The notes: generated by a model not told the origin, from the sequence alone. Counted from the first letter of the stretch, positions 1 through 9,465 are shown. The stretch is DNA of 64,000 nucleotides from an uncultured Bacilli bacterium (GCA_934098295.1 CAKONV010000008.1:1-64000); one strand, 5' to 3'. Made by a program: numbers and translations.

Positions 1-89
1 ATCTTCTTAGCAATAAACGCACCGAAGATTACGCTTATGATTAAATTTTTTTAGGACATTTTGCAAAGTTATTGACATAGATTGACAAG

Positions 90-116
90 AAAAAAAGGGA
101 TTTTTTCCCTTTTTTT
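90..116 (-). terminator. Intrinsic terminator of the cotJ operon
   Basis: An 11-bp stem (AAAAAAAGGGA pairing with TCCCTTTTTTT) carries a T-run on the minus-strand side. It overlaps the cotJC stop codon, so the coding end and the terminator are fused. Upstream of it (1-89) I see no supportable gene. Confidence 0.8.
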
Positions 117-672
117 AATAACCAAGTTTTTGATAGTGTTCTAATAGCTCTTTAAATCTATTATAATGAACAACTTCTCTTTGTCTTAAAAATAACAATG
201 GTTGGATTAAATCTTGGTCATCAGTTAAATTTATAAGATGTTCATAAATAACTCTTGCTTTCTGTTCAGCTGCCATATCTTCAACAATGTTAGCAATTGG
301 ATCTCCTACCGAAGATATATAATCTGTTGTAAAGCTTATTCCACTTGTGTTTTCAGGAAATAAATCTTTTCCATGTTCTGTATAATAATCATCAAGACCA
401 GCAGCCTTTAATTCATCAATACTAGCATCAGCAATTAATTGATCAATCATTGTTTGTAACATTTCAATATGACCTAATTCTTCCGTTCCTATATCATTTA
501 ATAACGACTTGCCAACATTATCAGGCATTGTAATTCTTTGATTTAAGTAGCGGGTAGCTGCTCCAAGTTCACCTTGTGGTCCTCCATACTGACTTAATAT
601 ATGTTTAGCCATTTTCAAATCTTTTCTTTTGATGTTTACTGGATATTGTAACATTTTAACATATTTCCACAT
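115..672 (-). CDS. cotJC: Spore coat protein CotJC, manganese-catalase-like
   Basis: A 185-residue protein of the CotJC / Mn-catalase family, a four-helix ferritin-like fold that in spore formers is packed in the coat. Visible family motifs are the start MWKYVKMLQYPV, QYGGPQGELGAATRYLNQR near residues 30-48, the metal-site string GTEELGHIEM near residues 65-74, and REVVHYNRFKELLE near the end. The start is the ATG that overlaps the cotJB stop as TAATG; an upstream in-frame start lies inside cotJB and is not preferred. Expected expression is in the mother cell during sporulation, which is known for the family and not shown here. Confidence 0.93.
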   Translation of the reverse strand: MWKYVKMLQYPVNIKRKDLKMAKHILSQYGGPQGELGAATRYLNQRITMPDNVGKSLLNDIGTEELGHIEMLQTMIDQLIADASIDELKAAGLDDYYTEHGKDLFPENTSGISFTTDYISSVGDPIANIVEDMAAEQKARVIYEHLINLTDDQDLIQPLLFLRQREVVHYNRFKELLEHYQKLGY

Positions 673-1052
673 TATCTGTTCACCATCCATGGCCAGTCAT
701 TTTGCCAACTCCAATTGTTTTCACTTTCGGCACTAGTAATCGTTAAACCATTATCTTTTTTTTCTAACTCGCTTTTTAACTCTAAATAGTTTTTTCGATA
801 TTCATCAAATTTTCTTCTTACCTCTACTGAATCCGGATTCATATCTAAAAATAATCCTAAATCTACAATCGCAAAATAGTAAGCTCTTAATTCATTTTCT
901 TTAGAAAGAGGCAAAGTTTTAGGTATATATGATTTATATTGATTATATGTATCTTCACTCATATTACCTAAAGATAATCCCTTTACTGGCAAATACAAAT
1001 TTTCTTCTTTTTTGTTTTGCTGGTAATTTTTAAAATAATTGTAATGTTCCAT
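672..1052 (-). CDS. cotJB: Spore coat protein CotJB with a CotJA-like N-terminus
   Basis: A 126-residue protein. Residues about 50-126 match CotJB: ENELRAYYFAIVDLGLFLD, then NPDSVEVRRKFDEYRKNY, and a Trp-rich tail (WSWQNDWPWM). The first 48 residues (KGLSLGNMSEDTYNQYKSYIPKTL) resemble the segment that CotJA proteins carry before this point, so the gene looks like a CotJA remnant fused to CotJB. No separate cotJA is seen. A good SD (GGGAG, 11 nt before ATG) and a sporulation-type promoter lie upstream; the TAATG overlap couples it to cotJC. Confidence 0.85.
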   Translation of the reverse strand: MEHYNYFKNYQQNKKEENLYLPVKGLSLGNMSEDTYNQYKSYIPKTLPLSKENELRAYYFAIVDLGLFLDMNPDSVEVRRKFDEYRKNYLELKSELEKKDNGLTITSAESENNWSWQNDWPWMVNR

Positions 1053-1071
1053 TAATTTATCACTCCCAAAA

Positions 1072-1100
1072 TAATATATGTATATTATTCTAAAAGTGCC
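1072..1100 (-). promoter_or_regulatory. Possible sporulation-sigma promoter of cotJ
   Basis: On the minus strand GGCAC is followed after 15 nt by CATATATTA. This matches the sigma-K style -10 (CATA-N3-TA) and loosely the sigma-E -10. In Bacillus subtilis cotJ depends on sigma-E. No sigma-A hexamers fit here. The assignment is tentative. Confidence 0.4.
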
Positions 1101-1112
1101 AAGTGGAAATGC

Positions 1113-2027
1113 CTATTTTAAAATATTCCATTCCAATTCTAATTTTACTAAATATTTATCATATACTTCACTTTGAACGAGATATAAAAGTTTTTCCATA
1201 TCGGCAAATGTTGACTCTTTTTTATTTATCAAAAAGTTTTTATGTTTTTTAGATACCATAGCATCACCAATTTTTAATTTCCCACAGGATGCATTTTCAA
1301 TTAAACGCCAAGCTGGTTGACTTTTAGGATTTTTAAAAGCACATCCAGCGCTATATACGTTACATGGTTGAATTTTTTTCTTTTTATCTAAATAGGTTTG
1401 ATATATTTTTAAAGGCATTTCTTCTCTAGAAGCTAATTTAACTTTTAATGTACAAGAAACAATGATTACTTTTCTTTTTTGAAAAGGGCTGTATCGATAT
1501 GAAAATGAATCTTTATGAGGAACAAATAAGCATAAATTAGCATTTTCATCTAAATAGGTTACATCTTTTACTACCTCACTTATTTCTTTATTCCATGCTC
1601 CCGCATTCATATAAATAGCACCGCCAATACTACCAGGAATTCCTGCTAAAAATTCTAATCCAGTATAGCCTAATAAAGAAATGCTTCTAGCTAATTTATT
1701 TGTTAAAGCACCTGAATAAACTTTCACCAAATTATTATTTACATTAACTTGATTAATTTTTTTTAAATTAATAAAAATTTTTTCATGGTAATCATCACTA
1801 ATTAACAAATTAGAACCTTTGCCAATGACAAAAAAAGAAAGTGAATTATCTACAATTATTTTAAAAGCCTCTTTTAACTGTTCTAAATTTTCAGGTATAT
1901 AGATAATCTTAGCCGTACCACCAATATGAAGAGTGCAGTATTCTTTTAAAGAGGCGTTCGTAATAACTTCTCCTAATTTTTTTCGTTCAACTTCTTCTAT
2001 AAAGAAATCATATTTTTTTTCTTTCAT
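1113..2027 (-). CDS. murB: UDP-N-acetylenolpyruvoylglucosamine reductase MurB
   Basis: A 304-residue flavoenzyme that reduces UDP-GlcNAc-enolpyruvate to UDP-MurNAc with NADPH in the cytoplasm. FAD-domain signatures are LHIGGTAKIIYIP (about residue 33), GKGSNLLISD (70), GLEFLAGIPGSIGGAIYMNAGA (125-145) and SYRYSPFQ. The proton-donor segment reads SAGCAFKNP: Cys sits where most MurB have Ser (GS.FKNP), a substitution that should preserve function but is worth noting. SD AGGAGG is 9 nt before ATG. It overlaps the 3' end of murG by 20 bp, forming ftsW-murG-murB. Confidence 0.95.
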   Translation of the reverse strand: MKEKKYDFFIEEVERKKLGEVITNASLKEYCTLHIGGTAKIIYIPENLEQLKEAFKIIVDNSLSFFVIGKGSNLLISDDYHEKIFINLKKINQVNVNNNLVKVYSGALTNKLARSISLLGYTGLEFLAGIPGSIGGAIYMNAGAWNKEISEVVKDVTYLDENANLCLFVPHKDSFSYRYSPFQKRKVIIVSCTLKVKLASREEMPLKIYQTYLDKKKKIQPCNVYSAGCAFKNPKSQPAWRLIENASCGKLKIGDAMVSKKHKNFLINKKESTFADMEKLLYLVQSEVYDKYLVKLELEWNILK

Positions 2028-3069
2028 CTTGACACATCCTCCTAATCATTTTATCAGTTATGCTGGAATCATTTAATTTATTTATATTATTCAAATATTC
2101 CGCATAGTTATTTTTAATTTTATTTATAGAGTCCCTAAAGGTATCTAAAGTTAAATTATGCTCTTCTAACAATATTCCCATATTTTTTTCACTAAAATAA
2201 AAAGCATTGTAGTATTGATGATTTTCAGAAACATTTGGTGATGGTATCATTATTGGTACCGTTTTAGTTCCCATAATTTCAAAAAGTGTACTTGAACCGG
2301 CTCTCGTAACCACAATTTCTGATTTTGATATTAGTTCTATTAGTTTATCTGTAAATGGAAGAATTTGACATTCTTTATTCTTTATACCTTTTATGACATT
2401 ATCATAATATTTTTTACCAGTAACAATTATTACTTCAAAATTATTATGATAAGGACTATTCATAAAAGAAATGGCTAAATCATTAATGCTTTGGGCGCCT
2501 AATGAACCTGATGTAAATAATATTAAGTTTTTTTGTTTATATAACTTTTTTCTAACTTCCAAGGCATCATTATAAACTGGATTACCGACTAAACATAATT
2601 TTTCTTGTTTGATATTTTTATTTATCAACGGGTATGATATAAAAATTGTTTTTGCATATTTATATGTATATCTATTAGCCTTTCCCATATAACTATTTTG
2701 TTCATGAAGATAAACATCGATATTAAGGTGATGAGCAACAAAAGCAGTTATACCACTAATATAGCCACCAAACCCAATTACTACTTCTATTTTTTCATCC
2801 TTTAAAATAGCTTTTATTTTTTTAGAAGTTATATAATTACAAGATAAACTTTTTATGTTTCTAATGAAACTCTTACTTAATCCTAACGCCTTTAAATAAA
2901 AAATTTTATCAATTGCTGTCATTTTCAAACTTTCATATTTTTCATCTTTAGTAGTGGCTAAAAATATAATATATGCATTAGGATTAGTGTTTTTTATAGC
3001 CTTAATAAGCGACAAAGCTGGATTTATATGTCCCAAAGTACCACCGGCTACTACAGCAATTCTATTCAT
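2008..3069 (-). CDS. murG: UDP-GlcNAc:undecaprenyl-PP-MurNAc-pentapeptide GlcNAc transferase MurG
   Basis: A 353-residue GT28 glycosyltransferase that makes lipid II at the inner face of the membrane. The N-terminal G-loop reads MNRIAVVAGGTLGHINPALS, a second glycine-rich segment VIGFGGYISG lies near residue 98, and the UDP-GlcNAc-binding part shows FTSGSLGAQSIND and VTRAGSSTLFEIMGT (about 255-270). I start at MNRIAV, six codons inside the longest frame, because the G-loop normally begins the protein. It overlaps ftsW upstream by 8 bp and murB downstream by 20 bp, so the three are probably translated together. Confidence 0.95.
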   Translation of the reverse strand: MNRIAVVAGGTLGHINPALSLIKAIKNTNPNAYIIFLATTKDEKYESLKMTAIDKIFYLKALGLSKSFIRNIKSLSCNYITSKKIKAILKDEKIEVVIGFGGYISGITAFVAHHLNIDVYLHEQNSYMGKANRYTYKYAKTIFISYPLINKNIKQEKLCLVGNPVYNDALEVRKKLYKQKNLILFTSGSLGAQSINDLAISFMNSPYHNNFEVIIVTGKKYYDNVIKGIKNKECQILPFTDKLIELISKSEIVVTRAGSSTLFEIMGTKTVPIMIPSPNVSENHQYYNAFYFSEKNMGILLEEHNLTLDTFRDSINKIKNNYAEYLNNINKLNDSSITDKMIRRMCQDERKKI

Positions 3070-4156
3070 CAACATACCTACTAACATTAAGAACGACAGC
3101 TATTAAACTTAAACTCATCATTAAACTGGTACCCCCATAACTTATAATTGGTAAAGTTATACCCGTAATGGGTAATAAACCTATTACAACTCCAATATTT
3201 ATAAATATTTGTACAAAAAAGGATAAGCTAACCCCATATGTTAAATATTTGTAATAATTATTTTCCAATTTTTTCCCAATTATAATCATTCTTAGAATTA
3301 AAATTAAAAATAAGATTAATAAAATAGCACCACCAATAAGTCCTAATTCCTCACAAACAATTGCGAAAATAAAATCATTTTGTGGTTCCGGTAAAAAGAA
3401 ATGTTTTTGAATACTTTTATTAAATCCTAATCCAAATAACCCTGATGGAGCCAAAGCATATAAAGATTGAATTGCTTGGAAACCACTTCCTAACGGATCT
3501 TGCCAAGGATCAATAAACGCAAAGATTCTTTCTAATCGGTAGGGAGCACTAATTATTAAGACTAATAGCAATGCCACTCCTAAAATAATAAGAAATAAAA
3601 AATATTTAAAAGGTGCACCACTTATAAACAATAATAGTACAGAACATAACACAATTACTAAACCAGTTCCAAAATCTGGTTGTAACATGATTAAACCAAA
3701 GATGGCGCCAATTAATATTAATAAAAGAAAGAAATTTTTAAATTTTACAATTTGTTTATCGTAAATGCTAAGAATCCTAGCTAGAAATAAAATCATGGCT
3801 AATTTTATAAATTCTGATGGTTGAAAAGATAAGCTTCCAATTCCAATCCAACTTCTAGCTCCTCCTCTTACTAACCCAATTTTTGGGATTAACACCAAAA
3901 TCAAAAAAATAATACCTATTAGAAATAAGATTGGTGTAACTTTATATATTTTATTGATATCCATAGTAGAAATAAGTATCATAACAACAACACTAATAAC
4001 AGCATAAATAAATTGTCTTTTAAAAAAATAATACTTATCATCATATTTATATACCGCTACAATGCTTGAAGCACTATATACCATTAGAAGACCAAAAATA
4101 ATTAGAATTATGGTAACAATTAATAAACAACGATCTATTTTAAATTTTGATGGCAT
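3062..4156 (-). CDS. ftsW: SEDS peptidoglycan glycosyltransferase FtsW/SpoVE
   Basis: A 364-residue polytopic protein with about ten membrane helices, of the SEDS family that polymerises lipid II at the division septum (FtsW) or spore cortex (SpoVE). Family marks are LMVYSASS in the first helix, GARSWIGIGSLSFQPSEFIKLAMI (residues about 100-122), LQPDFGTG, and the C-terminal GLLPITGITLPIISYGGTS. Being beside murG and murB resembles the spoVE/ftsW-murG-murB cluster; which of the two roles it plays cannot be told from sequence. The start ATG has SD GGTGAT and follows a TATAAT by about 20 nt. Confidence 0.92.
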   Translation of the reverse strand: MPSKFKIDRCLLIVTIILIIFGLLMVYSASSIVAVYKYDDKYYFFKRQFIYAVISVVVMILISTMDINKIYKVTPILFLIGIIFLILVLIPKIGLVRGGARSWIGIGSLSFQPSEFIKLAMILFLARILSIYDKQIVKFKNFFLLLILIGAIFGLIMLQPDFGTGLVIVLCSVLLLFISGAPFKYFLFLIILGVALLLVLIISAPYRLERIFAFIDPWQDPLGSGFQAIQSLYALAPSGLFGLGFNKSIQKHFFLPEPQNDFIFAIVCEELGLIGGAILLILFLILILRMIIIGKKLENNYYKYLTYGVSLSFFVQIFINIGVVIGLLPITGITLPIISYGGTSLMMSLSLIAVVLNVSRYVDE

Positions 4157-4233
4157 TATATCACCAATTAATTATATGCATAATTAACCAACAATAGAAG
4201 TATCAACAATTATTAAAAATTAAGTATATACTT

Positions 4234-4251
4234 ATTTGATTGAAATCAAAT
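4234..4251. promoter_or_regulatory. 18-bp palindrome upstream of ftsW operon
   Basis: ATTTGATTGAAATCAAAT is an inverted repeat of 8-bp arms around GA. It sits about 80 bp before the ftsW start and downstream of the tgt-operon terminator, so it could be an operator. No regulator is identified. Confidence 0.35.
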
Positions 4252-4303
4252 ACAACTATTTCACTAACCACAACGAATTCTATAGCTTTTTATATCTAGA
4301 TAT

Positions 4304-4337
4304 AAAAAAAAGAATTTCATATGAAATTCTTTTTTTA
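4304..4337 (-). terminator. Intrinsic terminator of the dnaE-to-lipoprotein operon
   Basis: A 16-bp perfect stem (AAAAAAAGAATTTCAT with ATGAAATTCTTTTTTT), centred on ATAT, with T-runs on both strands. It lies just after the lipoprotein gene ending at 4366 and could also stop plus-strand transcripts. Confidence 0.85.
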
Positions 4338-4365
4338 CCCACCTTTTTTTTAAGGGAAATATTTT

Positions 4366-5274
4366 TTAAGGCAAATATGTAAGTTTAAATCCTTCTTTAT
4401 CTCTAGTATTACCGGCATCTTTAATTTCAAATTCCACCAAAAAATTTGATCCAAGATAATTTATTACGTATCTTCCATAAGAGTCAGTTTTTCCATTACA
4501 GTATTTTTGATACCATTCTTTTATTAAAGATATTTTTTCCGATTCTTCCTTACCATCTAAATAACTAGGATAAGCAAACTTATAGTATTTTTCATCTAAA
4601 TAGGTATCTTTTTCTAGTAAAGATTTTTTATTTAATGCATTGCCACTTACTTCATATTTTGTATCAAAAGGAAGTGGTAATAATAATAGTTTATTATCTG
4701 AACCATCTTTCACTACCATTAATGATTGTTCTAAAGAAATTCCCATATTACTTACATAGCGATAAATATAATATCTTTTTCCACCACTTAAAAATGTACG
4801 ATATTGATAAGAGTATCTAGTTCCATTGCTTGTTACTGCAACAATTTGATATTCTGTAGAATATTCTTGTTTTTCACCATTTTCTAATACATCATCTAAT
4901 TTTAGTTTATCACTACCAAATTTAGCACTGCCCTTATCATAAGTTTGTAATGATGATGAAATCACAATAATTTGATCAGTAGAATATTGGCTCAAATGAG
5001 CAGCAAATTTATCACTTAATTCATATTGGTCATTTTTAACAAAAAAGTATGCAGCACCATCGGATTCTTCAACAGCCTTAACATTATTATAATCAAAATG
5101 CAAAACTGGTAATTGTTCAGGATTAATAAATGAAGATTTTAAACCTTTAGAAACGGTAATATCAATTCCATTCTCATATGTTGTAGCATCATTATTGCCA
5201 CAACTAACAAGTGATAACAATACTACTAACAAAAGGGCTACTAATAATAATCTATTTTTAGAAATCTTTATCAT
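4366..5274 (-). CDS. Lipoprotein of unknown function
   Basis: A 302-residue protein. Residues 1-25 are a basic then hydrophobic signal ending in the lipobox LVSC, so it should be diacylglyceryl-anchored outside the membrane. The rest is polar, with short hydrophobic beta-like stretches and no family motif I recognise. It overlaps the 3' end of tgt by 17 bp, lacks a strong SD, and is probably translated by coupling. It is the last gene of the long dnaE operon, before a strong terminator. Its association with tgt does not by itself suggest a function. Confidence 0.75.
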   Translation of the reverse strand: MIKISKNRLLLVALLLVVLLSLVSCGNNDATTYENGIDITVSKGLKSSFINPEQLPVLHFDYNNVKAVEESDGAAYFFVKNDQYELSDKFAAHLSQYSTDQIIVISSSLQTYDKGSAKFGSDKLKLDDVLENGEKQEYSTEYQIVAVTSNGTRYSYQYRTFLSGGKRYYIYRYVSNMGISLEQSLMVVKDGSDNKLLLLPLPFDTKYEVSGNALNKKSLLEKDTYLDEKYYKFAYPSYLDGKEESEKISLIKEWYQKYCNGKTDSYGRYVINYLGSNFLVEFEIKDAGNTRDKEGFKLTYLP

Positions 5275-6391
5275 TTTCGTTTAAACCATACTCTTCATAA
5301 AATTTAGCTTTAAATTCTAAAAAGTTATCATTTTTTATAGCTGTTCTAATATTCTTCATTAAGTTCTCTAAAAATTGAACATTGTGTATACTCAATAAAC
5401 GTGGTCCTAACATTTCATCTGCTTTGATTAAATGATGTAAATAAGCTTTCGTATAGTTCTTACAACAATAACAATCACATTTACTATCTAATGGTGTAAA
5501 GTCATGTTCATAACATTGATTCTTTAGAATTTTTCTACCTGTTGATGTCATGGCACAACCATGTCTAGCAATTCTTGTTGGCAATACACAATCGAACATG
5601 TCGATTCCCCTTTCAACACCATCCAAAATAGCTCCTGGAGATCCTACTCCCATTAGATAACGAGGTTTATCACTAGGTAAATTAGGAGTAGTATAAGCTA
5701 ATACTTCATTTTGAATTTCTTTTGGTTCACCAACACTTAAACCACCGATTGAAAAACCATCAAAAGGAAGAGCTGTTAATTCTTCACAACAATGTAATCT
5801 AATATCTTTGTAATTACCACCTTGAATGATACCAAATAATCCTTGTTCATCTCTTCTTTTGTGAGCATCAAGTCCACGTTTAGCCCATCTAATAGTTCTT
5901 TCTACCGAATTTGTCATATATTCTTTTGTAGCAGGATAAGGTGGGCATTCATCAAAGCTCATCATTATATCGCTTCCTAAACTATTTTCAATTTCCATAG
6001 CTATTTCTGGAGATAAAAATAATTTGGAACCATTTTTATGATGTTTAAATGTTACGCCTTCTTCTTTAATATCTCTTAATTTTGCTAAACTGAAAACTTG
6101 AAAACCGCCAGAATCCGTAAGAATAGACTTGTCCCAATTCATAAATTTATGTAAACCACCAGCTTCTTCAATTAATTTATGTCCAGGTTGTATCCATAAA
6201 TGATAGGTATTACCCAAAATAATTTGAGCTCCCGTTTGTTCAATTTCTTCTTTACACAAGGACTTTACAGTCGCTTGGGTGCCAACTGGCATAAAGCAAG
6301 GAGTATCAATTTCTGAATGAGGGGTAGTAATTTTCCCTAATCTCGCCATTGTCCTTGGATCTTTTTTTATTAATTTATATTTAATAACCAT
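5258..6391 (-). CDS. tgt: tRNA-guanine transglycosylase
   Basis: A 377-residue enzyme that exchanges G34 for a queuine precursor in tRNAs with GUN anticodons. Diagnostic motifs are PCFMPVGTQATVKSL (about 30-45), LTDSGGFQVFSL with the catalytic-pocket Asp (about 90-101), GIIQGG (about 188), GGLSVGEPK (about 216), and the zinc site CDCYCCKNYTKAYLHHL (about 307-323). The length is normal for bacterial Tgt. SD TAGGA lies 6 nt before ATG. No queuosine-synthesis genes lie in the window, so the precursor is made or imported elsewhere. Confidence 0.96.
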   Translation of the reverse strand: MVIKYKLIKKDPRTMARLGKITTPHSEIDTPCFMPVGTQATVKSLCKEEIEQTGAQIILGNTYHLWIQPGHKLIEEAGGLHKFMNWDKSILTDSGGFQVFSLAKLRDIKEEGVTFKHHKNGSKLFLSPEIAMEIENSLGSDIMMSFDECPPYPATKEYMTNSVERTIRWAKRGLDAHKRRDEQGLFGIIQGGNYKDIRLHCCEELTALPFDGFSIGGLSVGEPKEIQNEVLAYTTPNLPSDKPRYLMGVGSPGAILDGVERGIDMFDCVLPTRIARHGCAMTSTGRKILKNQCYEHDFTPLDSKCDCYCCKNYTKAYLHHLIKADEMLGPRLLSIHNVQFLENLMKNIRTAIKNDNFLEFKAKFYEEYGLNENDKDF

Positions 6392-6421
6392 ACAAATTCC
6401 TAACTTTTTTATATTTAGAGT

Positions 6422-7747
6422 TTATAATCTTTTCTTAATTTCCTCAGTCATTTTCTCATATCCTGGTTTTTCTAATAAAGCAAACATATTTTTCTTATAA
6501 CTTTCAACTCCAGGTTGGTTGAATGGGTTTACTCCTGTCATGTAACAGCATACGCCACAACTAAACATGAAGAAGTATAGTAAATAACCAATATTCTTTT
6601 CATCAATTTTGTCAATACTTAAAACAATATTAGGAACATTGCCATCTACGTGGGCAATTAAAGTACCTTCAAAAGCTTTTTTACAAACACTATCTAAAGT
6701 TTTACCATCTAAATAGTTTAATTGATCTAGGTTATTTTCTTCCTTTGTTAATGTAATATTCTCACTAGGATTTACAACATTTAGTACTGTTTCAAACATT
6801 ATTCTTTTGCCTTCTTGAACATATTGACCCATAGAATGTAAATCAGTAGAATAAACTAAACTAGCTGGGAAAATACCTTTATTGTCTTTTCCTTCTGATT
6901 CACCATATAGTTGTTTCCACCATTCACTAATATATTTTAATTTTGGTTCATAAGAAACCAAAATTTCAACATCTTTATTTTGCATAGATAAAGCCGTTCT
7001 ACAAGCAGCATAAAGAAGACTACTATTTTCTTCGTATTCTTTTTCTAGGCATTCTTTTCTTGCAAGGCGTGCTCCCTCCATTAACGCATCAATGTCAATA
7101 CCAGCTGCGGCAATTGGAAGTAAACCTACAGCTGTAAACCATGAATATCTACCACCGATGTCATCAGGAACGATAAATGTTTCATAACCACATTTAGTAG
7201 AAAGTTCTCTTAAAGCACCTTTAGCTTTATCTGTTGTTGCATATATACGTTTAGCAGCTTCTTCTTCACCAACTTTTTTGATTAATAATTCCTTTAATAA
7301 TCTAAAGGCAATAGCTGGTTCTGTTGTAGTTCCCGATTTAGAAATGACATTTATAGAGAATGATTTGTCTTCAAGATATTTTAGTAATTGCGACATATAT
7401 GTCGAAGATAAATTATTTCCAGCAAAAATTATTTCTAATTTCTTTTTTAGAGGAAAATAATCTTTTAATGCTTCAATTACTGCTTTTGCGCCTAAATAAG
7501 AACCACCAATTCCAATTACAACCAAAACGGAAGAATCATTTTGAATTTTTAAAGCAGCTTTTTTAATTCTTTCATATTCATTCTTATCATAATTAATTGG
7601 GTAATCAATCCAACCTAAAAAATCAGATCCAGCCCCGTTTTTATTAACTAATGTATGATAAGCTTTTAATGTTTGTTCCTTTAAATTTTTAATTGCATCT
7701 TTGGGTGCAGCATTAAAAATATTTTTATAATCAATTCTTACTTGCAT
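6422..7747 (-). CDS. pgi: Glucose-6-phosphate isomerase
   Basis: A 441-residue cytoplasmic glycolytic enzyme interconverting glucose-6-P and fructose-6-P. Matches are VVIGIGGSYLGAKAVIEAL (about 75-93), SKSGTTTEPAIAFR (about 136-149), DDIGGRYSWFTAVGLLPIAAAG (about 195-216), a QLYGESEGK segment, and GVNPFNQPGVESYKK near the C-terminus. The length is typical of the Bacillus-type short enzyme. It follows the phosphohexomutase gene by 17 bp and lies in an operon with a sugar kinase, so these three genes cover sugar phosphorylation and the first branch of glycolysis. Confidence 0.97.
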   Translation of the reverse strand: MQVRIDYKNIFNAAPKDAIKNLKEQTLKAYHTLVNKNGAGSDFLGWIDYPINYDKNEYERIKKAALKIQNDSSVLVVIGIGGSYLGAKAVIEALKDYFPLKKKLEIIFAGNNLSSTYMSQLLKYLEDKSFSINVISKSGTTTEPAIAFRLLKELLIKKVGEEEAAKRIYATTDKAKGALRELSTKCGYETFIVPDDIGGRYSWFTAVGLLPIAAAGIDIDALMEGARLARKECLEKEYEENSSLLYAACRTALSMQNKDVEILVSYEPKLKYISEWWKQLYGESEGKDNKGIFPASLVYSTDLHSMGQYVQEGKRIMFETVLNVVNPSENITLTKEENNLDQLNYLDGKTLDSVCKKAFEGTLIAHVDGNVPNIVLSIDKIDEKNIGYLLYFFMFSCGVCCYMTGVNPFNQPGVESYKKNMFALLEKPGYEKMTEEIKKRL

Positions 7748-7764
7748 ACTTAAAAATCCTCTTT

Positions 7765-9465
7765 TTATTCTATATTGTCAATAATTGACATAATTTCTTT
7801 TTTAATTTTTTCAATAAATGAAGCAGCTTTTTCTTCAGTTTCTTCCTTTATAGCTATATATATTTTTAGTTTTGGTTCAGTTCCTGATGGACGCAAAGCT
7901 ACCCAACCATCATCTGCAAACAAATATCTTACAACTAAAGATTTAGGTAATGTAATCTTTTCTTCGCCATTAGATGTATATCTAACGCTCTTATCATAAT
8001 CTTCTTTAATTGCTATTGCTTTACCACCTAAACTAGCAAGTGGTGTTGTTTGGAAATGATTCATAATTTTCTTAATTCTAGCAGCGCCTGTAAGTCCTAC
8101 TAATGAAATGTTTAAAACACCTTCCATATAATAGCCATATTCATCATATAAATCATTTAAAACATTAACTAATGTTTTTCCTCTTTCTTTATAATAAGAA
8201 GCTACTTCTGATAATAGTAAAGTTGCTTGGAAAGAGTCCTTATCTCTAACAAATGGTTTAATAACACTACCATATGATTCTTCATAACCAAAGAAGAATT
8301 TTTTGTTTGTGCCTTCAAGAAGAGCTGCTTGTTCACCAATATATTTAAATCCTGTTAAAGTTTGAACTAAGGTTAAATCATTTTTTTCACAAATAGCTTT
8401 AGCTATATTAGAAGTAACAATAGTATTAAATACATAGGAATTTTTATCATGTTTAACGTTTTTAGCTAAATAGTATAATAAAATAGCTCCTGTTTGATTT
8501 CCTGTTAATAATACGTATTCACCTTTATCATTTTTAGCAGCAATACCCATTCTATCAGCATCGGGGTCAGTTGCAATTAAAACATCAGCATCAATCTTTT
8601 TTCCAAGTTTAATTGAATATTCAAAAGCACTTGCTTCTTCAGGATTTGGTGATTTTAAAGTTGAGAATTCACCATCTGGTACCATTTGTTCAGGTACAGG
8701 AGTAACATTATATCCTTCTTTCCTTAAAAGATTAACCATATGAACTGATCCAGTTCCATGTAATGGTGTATAAACTATCTTTATATTGTCTTTTTTAACT
8801 TTATTTACAGTAACAGTTTTTACTTCTTCTAGATAAGGATCATCAACTTCTTTATCAATAATTTTTATTAATCCTTCATCTTTTAATTCTTCAAAACTTC
8901 TTCTTTCGATATTAAACATATCTGTAATAGCTTCAACTTCCGCAATTACTTGGTCAGCTAGTAAAGGAACAAGTTGACAACCGGCCTCATCATAAACTTT
9001 ATAACCATTATATTTTGGAGGATTATGACTTGCGGTAATCATTATACCACCGGCACACTTTAAATATCTTACCGCATAACTTAGCTCTGGAGTAGGACGA
9101 AGAGATGAAAATACATAAGTCTTAATACCAGCTGTTGCTAAAACTTGAGCAGATACTTCCGCAAATAAGCGTGAATTTCTACGACAATCATAGGCAATAA
9201 CAACTCCCATTTGATTAGCATTTGCAAATTTTTTAACTAAATAGTTTTTAAAACCTAAAGCTGTTTTCATAACAACATATATATTCATTCTATTAGTTCC
9301 AACACCCAAGATACCTCTTAGACCACCGGTACCAAAAGCAATGTCTTCGGTGAAAGCATCTTCTAGTTCCTCTTCACTCATGTGATCTAGTTCTTCTTTT
9401 AAAGTCTTATCTAAATCTTTATAAGACTTCCAAAATTCAATTTTTTCTAACGTTTCTTTATTCAT
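7765..9465 (-). CDS. pgcA: Phosphoglucomutase/phosphomannomutase
   Basis: A 566-residue alpha-D-phosphohexomutase, the size of Bacillus PgcA. The four active-site loops are visible: TASHNPPKYNGYKVYDEAG with the phosphoserine (about 140-158), DPDADRMGIA for the metal (about 305), GYEESYGS for sugar recognition (about 395), and RPSGTEPKLKIYIA for phosphate (near 530). It probably interconverts glucose-1-P and glucose-6-P for wall and glycan precursors. I start at MNKETLEK, one base after the ROK stop and with an A/G-rich SD, not at the longer frame inside the ROK gene. Confidence 0.95.
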   Translation of the reverse strand: MNKETLEKIEFWKSYKDLDKTLKEELDHMSEEELEDAFTEDIAFGTGGLRGILGVGTNRMNIYVVMKTALGFKNYLVKKFANANQMGVVIAYDCRRNSRLFAEVSAQVLATAGIKTYVFSSLRPTPELSYAVRYLKCAGGIMITASHNPPKYNGYKVYDEAGCQLVPLLADQVIAEVEAITDMFNIERRSFEELKDEGLIKIIDKEVDDPYLEEVKTVTVNKVKKDNIKIVYTPLHGTGSVHMVNLLRKEGYNVTPVPEQMVPDGEFSTLKSPNPEEASAFEYSIKLGKKIDADVLIATDPDADRMGIAAKNDKGEYVLLTGNQTGAILLYYLAKNVKHDKNSYVFNTIVTSNIAKAICEKNDLTLVQTLTGFKYIGEQAALLEGTNKKFFFGYEESYGSVIKPFVRDKDSFQATLLLSEVASYYKERGKTLVNVLNDLYDEYGYYMEGVLNISLVGLTGAARIKKIMNHFQTTPLASLGGKAIAIKEDYDKSVRYTSNGEEKITLPKSLVVRYLFADDGWVALRPSGTEPKLKIYIAIKEETEEKAASFIEKIKKEIMSIIDNIE

